NCBI GenBank assembly: GCA_011525385.1
Contig: WTGF01000039.1
Location: 1-55,280 of the forward strand
DNA: 55,280 nucleotides
Origin: Chloroflexota bacterium
GTDB lineage: Bacteria; Chloroflexota; Anaerolineae; Aggregatilineales; Phototrophicaceae
Reading direction: 5' to 3'
Position 1 is the first letter of the stretch. Each line of letters opens with the position of its first letter. A model generated the notes under the pieces. It did no database searches and was not told where the DNA came from. It was given only the letters and a program-made list of their open reading frames with translations. Below are positions 24,827-33,705 of the stretch, in pieces. The position numbers and the translations under genes are program-made.

Positions 24827-26059
24827 ATGGCTGAAGCGAAACAATCACTGAATGTCTTTGTCACCGGCGGCGCTGAAGGCGTTGGTTTGGCAACGGTACG
24901 CGCGCTGATGAGACGAGGACACAAGGTCGTAGCGACCGCTTGCGATGCGGAAGGCGCCTTGGCGGTACGCCTTGCGGGAGCGCTGCCGGTCTACCCTGAC
25001 CTCAGCCGCGCCAGCGAGGTGCTAAGCAATTTAGAGCTCGCGAAAGCCGACGCCGTCGTTCATGCCGGTCCCCAGTTTTACGGTGGTTTGCCGCATGCGA
25101 GTCTAGACTATGTCCCTTATACCGATCAACTGCTGTCTTTCACGGCAGCTGTGGTTCAAGCGGCGAAGGCTCATGGCGTCCATCGTTTCGTCTCACTCAG
25201 TTTCGGCTATCTCTACGAGGCTGTCCACGGCGCTGCCAAAGAGGGTGACCGCGATGCGCGCGATAGCGACTATGCCCCAATGCTGGAAGCGGAGACGATT
25301 TTACGGGACAGCGGCTTGAATGGATTTATCGTTCGCAGCGCTTACATCTACGGCGGCAACAGCGCGCCTACAGCAGCGCTGGCAAAGTCAATCAAGAAAT
25401 CCCGGACTTTGCCCTCTGGCGCAAAGCCAGCCTCCTGGATTCACGAGGACGACCTTGCAGCGGCTATTGTTAACTTGCTGGAGGCGGAAGGCGACGTGAA
25501 TGGCGTTGAGACGATCAACGCCGCCGATGATGCGCCTCGTAGTCCAAACGAATTTGTGGCGGCCACATGTGATGCTCTCGGCCTAAGCGCCCCGGGCTTC
25601 GCAGGCGACGGCTTCTTGGCTGGGCTGCGCCAGAAGACCTTCCGCGACAAACTGCTCGAAAGAGAGATCGTCATTAATAGCGACGCCCTGCGCGCCCGCT
25701 TCGCTTGGCGCCCCCGCCACAGCAGGATCGAAAGCGGCCTGGAAGCCACCGCTTTGACTTGGCGAATGAAAGACGCCGTCGACGCTGACGATTTCTACAA
25801 CTACGAAGACAAAGCAGCGGAGGCGATCGCATCATTCGCCTATGACACCGCTTTACTCGCGCCGGCCGCCGTTGAAGAGCAGCCGGCGGCCAAGGCGGAA
25901 GCCGCCGTGGAGAAGGCGGCGCCCGTCAAGGCAACCGCCCCGCCCCCTTCTGATGGTCCCACACCCTGGAACGAGGACGATGCCAAGCGCGAAGAGCGCA
26001 AGCGCAAAGCCCTCGAACGCAAGGCGAAACGCGCTGCCAGACAATCTGGCGGAAGCTGA
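24827..26059 (+). CDS. NAD(P)-dependent epimerase/dehydratase-like protein with basic tail
   Basis: Rossmann-fold protein of the extended short-chain dehydrogenase group, 410 residues. The nucleotide motif is VTGGAEGVG at about residue 13. The usual catalytic YxxxK is not clear: the equivalent region reads SLSFGYLYEAVHG. The C-terminal 60 residues are a separate low-complexity tail, Ala/Pro-rich then strongly basic (ERKRKALERKAKRAARQ). The ATG at 24827 has GAGCGAGG upstream and is preferred over a GTG nine codons earlier. It heads a three-gene unit, with the HAD gene six bases downstream. Substrate unknown. Confidence 0.75.
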   Translation: MAEAKQSLNVFVTGGAEGVGLATVRALMRRGHKVVATACDAEGALAVRLAGALPVYPDLSRASEVLSNLELAKADAVVHAGPQFYGGLPHASLDYVPYTDQLLSFTAAVVQAAKAHGVHRFVSLSFGYLYEAVHGAAKEGDRDARDSDYAPMLEAETILRDSGLNGFIVRSAYIYGGNSAPTAALAKSIKKSRTLPSGAKPASWIHEDDLAAAIVNLLEAEGDVNGVETINAADDAPRSPNEFVAATCDALGLSAPGFAGDGFLAGLRQKTFRDKLLEREIVINSDALRARFAWRPRHSRIESGLEATALTWRMKDAVDADDFYNYEDKAAEAIASFAYDTALLAPAAVEEQPAAKAEAAVEKAAPVKATAPPPSDGPTPWNEDDAKREERKRKALERKAKRAARQSGGS

Positions 26060-26065
26060 CCCGAA

Positions 26066-26842
26066 ATGGCGAGCCAGTTAAAAGCCATCCTCTTCGATTT
26101 TGACGATACCTTGATCGATTGGAGTGGCGTTACCCTCGGCTGGCGGAAACTCGAGGCGAAACGGCTATCCCGCGTCCTGTCTTTCATAAATGCCCGTTCG
26201 AAGCACGATTTGACCGACCTTGACAGCCTCGTCGATACCTACACGGAGCGAACACGCGAGGCTTGGGCCGCAGCGCGCGTGAATTTGCGCGCCCCGGTAA
26301 TGCCGGAGATCCTGCTGTCAACCTTGACCGACATGGGTGTCCCCGAAGCGGCTTCCTGCCTTGACGAAGTCCTTTCGGCCTATGATTGGAGCGTCGTGCC
26401 CGGGACGGTCGTCTATCCGGACGTGCCGCCCGCGCTTGAATTGCTCTGTAATAACGGAATCCGACTCGGTATCGTCACCAATGCCTCGCTGCCGATGTGG
26501 ATGCGCGACAACGAATTGAGAGCACACGGCCTGATTGACTATTTTTCCGATTGCCGGCTTTCCGCCGCTGATGTCGGTTACCTCAAACCGCAGTCCCGCA
26601 TCTTCCGATGCGCTTTGGAGAAAATGGGCACGCTGGCAGAGGAAACCGTCTTTGTTGGCGACAATCCCATTGCGGACGTCGCCGGTGCCCAGGCAGTGGG
26701 TATGCCCGCCGTGCGCCGGCTGAACCCAGGGGCAAGCGACAACAGGCATCTCGCCAAACCGCACGCGATCGTGACTTCGCTGGCCGAATTGCCGAGCCTG
26801 CTGGACAACTGGTATCCGGACTGGCGCCAAAATGGCAAGTGA
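26066..26842 (+). CDS. HAD-superfamily hydrolase
   Basis: Cytoplasmic phosphatase-like enzyme of 258 residues. Motif I is DFDDTLID (about 11-18) with the nucleophile and acid-base aspartates, motif II is VTNAS, motif III the lysine in YLKPQSRIF, and motif IV GDNPIADVAGAQ. A helical cap sits between motifs I and II, typical of subfamily I (phosphoglycolate phosphatase-like or 2-haloacid dehalogenase-like enzymes); the substrate cannot be told. The gene follows the epimerase by six bases and overlaps the next gene by 11 bases, indicating translational coupling. Confidence 0.85.
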   Translation: MASQLKAILFDFDDTLIDWSGVTLGWRKLEAKRLSRVLSFINARSKHDLTDLDSLVDTYTERTREAWAAARVNLRAPVMPEILLSTLTDMGVPEAASCLDEVLSAYDWSVVPGTVVYPDVPPALELLCNNGIRLGIVTNASLPMWMRDNELRAHGLIDYFSDCRLSAADVGYLKPQSRIFRCALEKMGTLAEETVFVGDNPIADVAGAQAVGMPAVRRLNPGASDNRHLAKPHAIVTSLAELPSLLDNWYPDWRQNGK

Positions 26843-27380
26843 ACTCTCGCTCCACGGCGATCTTAACCTCATCATCACTGGCTATATCGAACCAAATAGG
26901 CCCCGTATATCGCGACAACTGGCGCTGCAACTTGGCATGGAGTTGATCGATGTCGAACGTCGAATCGAAGAGCGCTTCGGCGATACCATCGACCGCATTC
27001 GTTCACAATACGGCGAACAACGGTTGAAAGCCATCGAAACAGATGTCATGGATGACGTCGCCTTGTACCGGCGCGCGCTGATTCGCGTCTCGGGCAATAC
27101 ACTTGTCAACAGCGGACACCTGCAAGAAATACAGCGTAACGGACTTGTCGTTTGCCTGGTGGCATCACTGGATTCTGTTCTACGCCGCATTCACTTAACG
27201 CTGGGCGCCCGCTATCACGATTCGGTCGAGCGATCGCTGGCCATCGGCGAATTGCAGCGCGAGTGGAAAATACGCCAAGCTGAAAACGTGGTCGAATTCG
27301 ATGCCACCTACATCAGCGAGGCTGAACTGATCGAGCAGATCGCGAACTTCTGGCGCGACCTCGCTTTGAGGCGCGGTTAG
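26832..27380 (+). CDS. Shikimate kinase-like protein lacking the P-loop
   Basis: 182 residues that follow the shikimate kinase layout. There is an initial beta strand (LNLIITGY), then SRQLALQLGMELIDVERRIE in the place of the family's LAxxLxxxFxDxDxxIE, then GDTIDRIRSQYGEQRLKAIE corresponding to the family's I-x-x-I-F-x-x-x-GE-x-x-FR-x-x-E. The Walker A residues are absent: the loop reads GYIEPNRPRIS instead of GxxGxGKST. The shikimate-binding GGG segment is replaced by VSGNT. Catalysis as a kinase is therefore unlikely. ATG overlaps the HAD gene by 11 bases, so it is co-translated. It converges on the UxaA-type gene 13 bases away. Confidence 0.6.
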   Translation: MASELSLHGDLNLIITGYIEPNRPRISRQLALQLGMELIDVERRIEERFGDTIDRIRSQYGEQRLKAIETDVMDDVALYRRALIRVSGNTLVNSGHLQEIQRNGLVVCLVASLDSVLRRIHLTLGARYHDSVERSLAIGELQREWKIRQAENVVEFDATYISEAELIEQIANFWRDLALRRG

Positions 27381-27393
27381 CCGCCATCGGCAC

Positions 27394-30054
27394 TCAAAAC
27401 GAAACGCCAATCATGCCGCGCGTGACCTGGAAATCGTGCGTGCCGGTCAATTCATGTTTGGGGACATGGTCACCGCGCAAGGTATCTACGACCAGGTCAA
27501 GTAAAGTCGCCGAGGAGTCGCGGTCGGATGGCAATATCGCATCCAGATCGTCCGCCGATCCCGCTCCAAAGGTCACTTGCAGCACAGGTACCAGTGGGTG
27601 CCCCGCCAGCGCATAGCCTTCGTTTACGCCCAACATCAATTCTACGCCGGCTGCGCCCAAGCCGGTCAGCGTTTCGCTCCAGTGCTGGCGCGGGCTGGCC
27701 ATCACGTGGAAGCCGGATTTCGCCGCCAGTTGACCGTAGCCCAATGTCGCGGGCGTTTCCTCGTTTAACCCGAGCTCGCACATAAATGCGCCCTCCAGCA
27801 AGCTGTCTTTGTCCGAGAGGACGACAGTGCCTCCACCGCACACGATCATTTTGCACAAAACTGCCAGGCCGCGCGCGGCGCTGTCGCTAATCCTCCCAGC
27901 CGACAACAATCCCAGCCGCAGGGCTTCCATGCCCGCAGGACTGGGCGCAGGGACGCTGTCGCCGTCGACCCGCTCTCGGAACCAGCCGACCATCTTTTGC
28001 GTGACGGAATTGATTCCGCCGTCCAACTGAATGCTTGCCCAGCCATAGTCCGCCGGATCGAGGCCTCGTTCCCCCATTAACTGTCGAAAATAGCTATTGT
28101 GCGTGATCTCGCAGCCGTGCTCCAAAAGCAGCGCGTGCCGCAGTTTGGGATGCTGCAGATAGCTGATCAATGTGTCTTTGTATTCGGGCACGACGGTGCC
28201 GCCGCAACCCTCCGTATGCACCAGCGTGACAAATCGCGACAGTCCGGCGGACTCCGCCAAATCCGTCCTATTGAGCGTGTCGGTGGTTATCCGGGCAATC
28301 TGGCCGGAACACAGACTCGTAGGCAGCACCATGCCGACCTGTTCGGTAGTGACTTTGCCACGGCTCTCATAAACGGGTATTGATACACTAGGCGCATATA
28401 CATCCTCAGCGATGTCCAGCGGTTCTCCTGAATAGGACCGATCTTCCAGCACCGTGACATTGAGCGGGCGCGTCTGCTGCCAATCACGCCAGATCTGGAC
28501 TTGGTAGTGTCCGGCTCTTTCACCCAAAGAGCGTTGCCCGCTGGCGACAGCAATTGTCAGATCAAGCGTACGCGCGCCGAGTTCGTCCAGGGGCGTACCG
28601 TCCAGATATTCTCCCGCGTTCACATCCATGTCGTATTTCAGCAGGTTGTGGCGCGCGCTGGTCGTGACGATCTTGATGGTCGGGACAAATGGGAAATTCG
28701 TGATCGAGCCATTGCCAGTGACAAAATAGATCATGTTGCTTCCGCTAGCCACTTGACCGGCGATGCTTTCCAAATCGTTGCCCGGGCTATCCATGAAGTA
28801 GAACCCACCGCTCGTCATCCGTTGGCTATATTCGATGACATCATGCAGCGGCACATCGGGATTTCGCTTGGCCGCCGCGCCCAGCGATTTGAGATAAATG
28901 TTGTACAGTCCTCGATATTTGTTGCCGCCGGATGGATTGCCCTCGGCGGTTTGCCCGTGCCAGCCGACCCATTCCTTAAATCGTTCCACTTTTGCTAGAA
29001 ACCCCCGCGCCGTCTCCAATCTTTCGACTCTGTCCAGCACATAAGATTCGGCGCCGATGAGCTCGTCAGTTTCCGCCAGATTGGCGGAACCGCCATAGCG
29101 AATGACTTCTTTGGCGACCCAAGCCGCCAGCGGGTTGCCGCTCACGCCGGAAAAAGCGTCCGAGCCCCCGCACTGCAAGGCGATCTTGAGATGACTCAAG
29201 GGTTGTAAACTTCGCTCGGTAGCGTTTACCCGGGGCAACCAGGACTTGAGCAAGTCCTTGAACCATTCGACGTTGACCTCAAAACTTTTATCGAGCGAGT
29301 AGAAGGCATGTGTCACGTGCTCCAGAGGGTGGTCATTGTCCAGCAGATACTGGCGCAGGTCGGCATTGGTGACCGCTTCGCTGCCGTAGTCGACCGCCAC
29401 TACTGCGCCGACATTGGGATGTACGACGAATCCGGCCAGAGTGCGCAAGAGTAACTCGCGATTGTTAGGATCGCTGTGCCCGCCTTCGGTATGCGCCACC
29501 GGCACAATCCCGTCAACATTGTCGTATTCCTCAGCCATAGCGGCCGTGAGTTGCGCCAAAGTGCGAACGAATCCAGCTACCAGAGAAGTAGTGCCGAGCA
29601 GGACAATCATATTGCGCGTGCCGACCCCGCGGTCACCCGGCCGAGCATAACCTTCGAAGAAGCGCGAATGATCGTATATGGGCAGGGGTTGCGCAGGCAC
29701 AAAGGACGATTCATCAAACTCAAAAGGGGTGATATGGTTGTCAAAATTCGGCGCCGTAGGCAACTCGAAATCCAATTCACGACGATTCAACTCAATCTGC
29801 ACACCTTCGTTGATCACATACTCGCCGGCGGCGATATCGCGGGTGGCGATGCCAAAGCGCTGCCCCCAAGAGGTTAGGGTCTCGCCCTTGCCGATAGGCC
29901 GAACCGCAAAGCGATGCCCTTCGAGAATATTGTGCGAAAGCGCATATTGGTCATCGCCCTGCCCGACGACTGTCCCCGCAGGCTGGTCGCGGATAGCGAT
30001 GGCGCAATTGTCGCCCGGGTCCGGCAAACGTCCGATTTCCTTCAGATTTGGCAT
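27394..30054 (-). CDS. Double-length UxaA-family dehydratase (altronate/galactarate type)
   Basis: 886 residues; UxaA-type altronate dehydratases are about 500. An N-terminal SAF-like domain (about 10-95) precedes a complete UxaA catalytic region: GYARPGDRGVGTRN, ALQCGGSDAFSGVSGNP, and the closing block FVTGNGSITNFPFVPTIKI. From about 570 onward a second, diverged UxaA-like part follows (PTSLCSGQIARIT, HTEGCGG, LLLEHGCE, ending TRGMIGVSF). It probably dehydrates a sugar acid, with substrate unknown. Iron-binding cysteines are plausible in both parts. ATG at 30052-30054 with AGGATC upstream. It stands alone on the minus strand. Confidence 0.8.
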   Translation of the reverse strand: MPNLKEIGRLPDPGDNCAIAIRDQPAGTVVGQGDDQYALSHNILEGHRFAVRPIGKGETLTSWGQRFGIATRDIAAGEYVINEGVQIELNRRELDFELPTAPNFDNHITPFEFDESSFVPAQPLPIYDHSRFFEGYARPGDRGVGTRNMIVLLGTTSLVAGFVRTLAQLTAAMAEEYDNVDGIVPVAHTEGGHSDPNNRELLLRTLAGFVVHPNVGAVVAVDYGSEAVTNADLRQYLLDNDHPLEHVTHAFYSLDKSFEVNVEWFKDLLKSWLPRVNATERSLQPLSHLKIALQCGGSDAFSGVSGNPLAAWVAKEVIRYGGSANLAETDELIGAESYVLDRVERLETARGFLAKVERFKEWVGWHGQTAEGNPSGGNKYRGLYNIYLKSLGAAAKRNPDVPLHDVIEYSQRMTSGGFYFMDSPGNDLESIAGQVASGSNMIYFVTGNGSITNFPFVPTIKIVTTSARHNLLKYDMDVNAGEYLDGTPLDELGARTLDLTIAVASGQRSLGERAGHYQVQIWRDWQQTRPLNVTVLEDRSYSGEPLDIAEDVYAPSVSIPVYESRGKVTTEQVGMVLPTSLCSGQIARITTDTLNRTDLAESAGLSRFVTLVHTEGCGGTVVPEYKDTLISYLQHPKLRHALLLEHGCEITHNSYFRQLMGERGLDPADYGWASIQLDGGINSVTQKMVGWFRERVDGDSVPAPSPAGMEALRLGLLSAGRISDSAARGLAVLCKMIVCGGGTVVLSDKDSLLEGAFMCELGLNEETPATLGYGQLAAKSGFHVMASPRQHWSETLTGLGAAGVELMLGVNEGYALAGHPLVPVLQVTFGAGSADDLDAILPSDRDSSATLLDLVVDTLRGDHVPKHELTGTHDFQVTRGMIGVSF

Positions 30055-30291
30055 GGCATGATCCTATTCGCAAACTCAGCCGCCTGTGATCGCGGCTGAT
30101 GTATCGTATTCTGTAATATCCCCCAAATTGTGCCACCGAAGTCGCGGATTTGCCACCTGATGCGGAGATCGTGGGCTGTATAGCACCCCCTGTAGCCAGC
30201 CTTCGCCGAAAGCCGATCAATGCTTGAACATCGCTCTTTTGTCACCTATGGTATATGGTTTAGGAGCCGGCCACCGAACTGAAAGCCTGCG

Positions 30292-30684
30292 ATGATCAAG
30301 TTCATGATCGTATTTGATCAACCCGAGGACCCCGAAAACTTCGAAAACGTCTATCAAGATTTTTTGGCATTAGTGGAACGGATGCCCCATATTCTGCGCC
30401 GGCAAGTGGTCCATATCACCGGCAGCCCGCAGGGCGCGCCCAAGTTCTACCGTATTCTGGAACTCTATTTTGAATCGACGGCTACTCAGCAAGACGCGCT
30501 AATGTCGCAGATCGGTCAGGAAGCTGGCCAGGAATTGAGCCGCCTTCCGCAGGGCGCCGTGCAATTGCTCTTCGCTGATGTCTATGAAGAAGAAGGCGGT
30601 CGTACATCGCCAATCACCAGCCCGGCGAAAGACAGAGAAGAAACGCTGGATACAGAGGCTGAAGCTGAATCACCGGCTGAGTAG
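30292..30684 (+). CDS. EthD-like dimeric alpha-beta barrel protein
   Basis: 130 residues. The first 100 resemble the EthD family of small ferredoxin-like proteins: MIKFMIVFDQPEDPENFENV, then a helix, then VVHITGSPQGAPKFYRILELYFE. The C-terminal 30 residues are acidic and low in complexity. EthD proteins act beside oxidising enzymes in degradation pathways or as stand-alone dimers; here no partner is next to it. The last 15 bases overlap the 3' end of the convergent uracil-DNA glycosylase gene. Confidence 0.65.
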   Translation: MIKFMIVFDQPEDPENFENVYQDFLALVERMPHILRRQVVHITGSPQGAPKFYRILELYFESTATQQDALMSQIGQEAGQELSRLPQGAVQLLFADVYEEEGGRTSPITSPAKDREETLDTEAEAESPAE

Positions 30685-31317
30685 TTGTTTCAAGCCGGCT
30701 ACAAACTCGTTTTTGCCGCCCTGCGCAGGATGCCGCACTTTGTCACAATTGATGCTGATCTCTTCCAGCGTTTCGAATGCGACATTCCCCACGGCGATCA
30801 CCCGTTGAATGGGCATTATCTCCATTACCTCGCGCAGAAATACTGCGCCTGTTTTCGTTTCGGACCGCCGGGGCTTGCGATTGCTGCGCGCGATGCCGCG
30901 CTTGCAAGGATGAAAGGGAAAGGTATTCCAGATAAAAGGCAGCACGCCCAACCCCGCCAGCGCGCCCCAAACAATAGTCGCGGTCTGCTCGCCGTAGATG
31001 TCCTCAAAACCCGCTTCATCCACATCGCGGTAGCCGGCTTCGCTGCCAAATATGTCGAATCCGGGCGCGCCTTCCAGCAGAATCTTGCGGCTGGTCACAG
31101 GCACGCCGGTCAAACGGCAACCGCGGTAGCCCGGCGCTTCCATCACCAGCATGGCGCCCGGCCTCAGCCGCGACATCTCCCCCAAATACAGTCGCAGATT
31201 CTGCCGCCGAATATCGTTGTTGGCAATAGCATAAGCATATTCGTTAAAGGTATCGGCAGCCGTGTCTTCACGTGCCAAGCGGTCGATAAGCGCTTCAATC
31301 TGGGTTTCGCTCGTCAT
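30670..31317 (-). CDS. Uracil-DNA glycosylase family protein
   Basis: 215 residues of the uracil-DNA glycosylase superfamily, probably removing uracil or a related damaged base. The characteristic segment VMEAPGYRGCRLTGVPVTS corresponds to the family's active-site loop region, WNTFPFHP is the base-recognition strand, and RHPAQGGKNEF carries the C-terminal histidine loop. It resembles the short stand-alone UDG-like proteins rather than Ung or the Fe-S family 4 enzymes, since the N-terminal cysteine cluster is absent. GAGGCGAAG precedes the ATG. Confidence 0.8.
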   Translation of the reverse strand: MTSETQIEALIDRLAREDTAADTFNEYAYAIANNDIRRQNLRLYLGEMSRLRPGAMLVMEAPGYRGCRLTGVPVTSRKILLEGAPGFDIFGSEAGYRDVDEAGFEDIYGEQTATIVWGALAGLGVLPFIWNTFPFHPCKRGIARSNRKPRRSETKTGAVFLREVMEIMPIQRVIAVGNVAFETLEEISINCDKVRHPAQGGKNEFVAGLKQLLSR

Positions 31318-31537
31318 CTTCGCCTCTGCGTCCGGACCCGGCTCATAAAATCCTGAGGTAGCGCGCTACAGATATACTGCAACCCCGCCATTGTAACCCA
31401 TTCGGGAGCGATATACGGTTTTATATCGCGATCGGGGGTGGAACCGCCGGATGCGCTGTCGCCGGTCGCTTTGCAAGGTCGATTATTTAGCGTACTGCTG
31501 TAGCGCGCCAGAACGCGGCAACCGACGCCAAATTGAC

Positions 31538-31566
31538 TTGGAAAACGATATAAAGGCGTTTATAGT
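31538..31566 (+). promoter_or_regulatory. Candidate promoter of the membrane protein gene
   Basis: TTGGAA (31538-31543) and TATAGT (31561-31566) are spaced by 17 bases, placing transcription start near 31573, about 50 bases before the ATG at 31622. The remaining gene-free sequence between 31318 and 31537 shows nothing else I can name. Confidence 0.4.
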
Positions 31567-31621
31567 ATGGCGACGATCCAAAATCATTGGCGCAGCGAAT
31601 GCAATTTGAAAGCAATTCGAC

Positions 31622-33175
31622 ATGATCTCTAATGATCCCACATCGCTGGCTACCAAAGCACATAGCCCTTTACGCGCCCAAGTTCCGCTTCGGCAAAAGG
31701 ATTCGCCCTTTCCGACGCGCGCCGCTGTATGGTGCCTGTTTGCCCTACTTTGCTCGGTAGCTTCGGTTGCATTAGCGCAAGACGAAGCCCGCGACTACGC
31801 CATCACAACGCCCTTGGTTAGTTATTCGTCAGACGGCGCGACCGCAATTGTCGCGCTCACCGTCAGCAATCAAGGCAGCGACGCAGTTGAAGAATCAACG
31901 ATCACGATTGCCTACAACGACTCCGGCCGGATTGTGGAAAGCGTTGACCTACTCCCGCTTGCTTCGGGGGAGGTCTATCCCTTTTCGGCGGAGTTGACGC
32001 TGGATCAGTTTCCTGAAGGCGATGTCTTTCTAAAAGTCGAGGTCGGGATTGACCAATACGAGTTGGCGGGCAGTCCGATCGCTCGCGACAATAGCCAGTT
32101 AATCCGCATCAACGTTGCCGAAGCGCGTGAAGCGGCTACAGTCGCCGGTTCGTCCGCGTCCGATTCCGTTGCGGACTATGACTTTGTCGTCCCCCTGCTG
32201 AACATCGGCATCAAGAATCTTGAAGAAGGCATTCAGATCAACGATAGCGTATTCTCGGGGACGCAGATTCTCGTCGGCATCCTGGTCTTGGTGCTGGGCC
32301 TGGTGTTGCTCTGGTTCGTCAGTCTGATTCTACGGCTGATCTTTCGGCGTTCGCCTTACTTTGACGTCTGGCAGCCACCCTATGCCACGGGCGCATATTT
32401 CGATCCGGATTCGACACAGGGGCGCCGCCAGAGTTGGCAGTACCACGCGCAGAATAGCGCCATCAATACGCCCTGTACGCCGGATCACCTGGCAGTCGTC
32501 AAGCGCCTGGTCGATGCCGAAGGTCACAGTCTCGGCTCATGGATTATCAAGGCGATTCGCAGTGAGCAATACGATATCTATGGCCGCATCAGTCACACTG
32601 AAGCGGTCATGCCGCGCAAGATCGTCAAGCAGTTGAACAAGATCGCCGGGCGTTCCGGCGAGATGGACAATCAACAGTTGAACAAAGCCTTAAATCCCAT
32701 CGCCAATCGTATGAGCAAAGCCGCGCTGCGCCGAATCGAAAAGCAGAATCGCAGCCTGCCGATCGCGCTGGATATACGCTTCGAAGGTACTGCCGGTGAA
32801 GCGCATATCGTTTTTGAGCTGTATCAATGCCGCAATGCTGCCTGGCACGTCATCGACCAGTGGGAACCGGAATTAGGTATGATTGGGGGCCGCATCCCCG
32901 AACAATTCACTTACTCGCTCAACGGCATGCTACCGGGCGAGAATTATCGCGAATTCAAAGCGCGAATCCCACATGATCTGACAGTTTTGCTGGGCGGATT
33001 GCTCTATCACCATCAGTCCGCCACCGAGGCCGGCGCATCGCCCGGGGAAAGCGGTCAAGATCCGGATTCAACCAGTGAGAGCAAACTCAACGAGCCTTCA
33101 GACGACACAACAGAAGCCAACAACGTCCGAGCGAATGTCGATATCAACGATATAGCAGCCAATAGAAGGAGCTAA
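31622..33175 (+). CDS. Hypothetical membrane protein with CARDB-like ectodomain
   Basis: 517 residues, family not recognised. A long basic N-terminus leads to a hydrophobic segment (about 36-52, ending VALAQ) that acts as signal. Residues about 58-160 look like a CARDB-type beta-sandwich (TAIVALTVSNQGSDAVEEST, then GEVYPFSAELTL). A second hydrophobic helix (about 219-243) crosses the membrane. The C-terminal half (245-470) is soluble and presumably cytoplasmic, without a recognised domain, and ends in an acidic tail. The PPOX gene follows five bases after its stop, suggesting one transcript. Confidence 0.65.
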   Translation: MISNDPTSLATKAHSPLRAQVPLRQKDSPFPTRAAVWCLFALLCSVASVALAQDEARDYAITTPLVSYSSDGATAIVALTVSNQGSDAVEESTITIAYNDSGRIVESVDLLPLASGEVYPFSAELTLDQFPEGDVFLKVEVGIDQYELAGSPIARDNSQLIRINVAEAREAATVAGSSASDSVADYDFVVPLLNIGIKNLEEGIQINDSVFSGTQILVGILVLVLGLVLLWFVSLILRLIFRRSPYFDVWQPPYATGAYFDPDSTQGRRQSWQYHAQNSAINTPCTPDHLAVVKRLVDAEGHSLGSWIIKAIRSEQYDIYGRISHTEAVMPRKIVKQLNKIAGRSGEMDNQQLNKALNPIANRMSKAALRRIEKQNRSLPIALDIRFEGTAGEAHIVFELYQCRNAAWHVIDQWEPELGMIGGRIPEQFTYSLNGMLPGENYREFKARIPHDLTVLLGGLLYHHQSATEAGASPGESGQDPDSTSESKLNEPSDDTTEANNVRANVDINDIAANRRS

Positions 33176-33180
33176 TTCTC

Positions 33181-33591
33181 ATGTCCGTAACGATCGCAGA
33201 CAATCTCAAGGACCTTTTGGAGCGGCCGATCGTGGTCGCCTTCGCCACAAGCAATCCAGACGGACAGCCGCAGGTGACGCCCGTCTGGGCAAGCCTGGAA
33301 GGCGACCAGATCTGGATTAATTCGGCGGTCGGACGCCGGAAAGATCGCAATGTCCGGGCCAATCCCAAAGTCACGGTGATGTCCCTGGATCCGCAAAACC
33401 CGTTTCACTGGGTAGAGGTCCGCGGCGAAGTCGTCGAGTTTGACGACAGCGCTGCCGCAGTGGCGCATATCAACAAGCTGTCGGGCCTGTATGCGGGCAA
33501 CGATGACTACTATTCCTTTAATCCCGAGGGCCGCGGCAAAGAACAGCGCGTGATTTACAAGATTCGTCCCACCAGGGTCAACGGCATGTAG
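33181..33591 (+). CDS. PPOX-class flavin/F420-dependent oxidoreductase-like protein
   Basis: 136 residues with the split-barrel fold of the pyridoxamine-phosphate oxidase superfamily: VVAFATSNPDGQPQVTPVWAS, then INSAVGRRKDRNVRANPKVTV and WVEVRGEVVEF. These match the small F420-dependent or FMN-binding oxidoreductases typical of Actinobacteria and Chloroflexota. The cofactor cannot be decided from sequence alone. ATG has AAGGAG eight bases upstream. It is linked with the preceding membrane protein gene and converges with nadE over 114 bases that hold no clear feature. Confidence 0.85.
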   Translation: MSVTIADNLKDLLERPIVVAFATSNPDGQPQVTPVWASLEGDQIWINSAVGRRKDRNVRANPKVTVMSLDPQNPFHWVEVRGEVVEFDDSAAAVAHINKLSGLYAGNDDYYSFNPEGRGKEQRVIYKIRPTRVNGM

Positions 33592-33705
33592 CCGCTCGGC
33601 GGTCGCGTAGACACTGACCTTCGGCAGGGAAAAGGTCTGTAGCGCTCAGGCAAAATAGAAAGTCGTCTCGTCGTTTGAGCGACGTGGTTTACATAAACGG
33701 GGCAA

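Noticed and set aside
33600..33627. Short match between CGCGTAGACACTGACCTTCG here and the extra segment in MITE copy 1 (17773-17798)
   Set aside because: Only about 20 bases with mismatches; could be another small repeat but too short to call.
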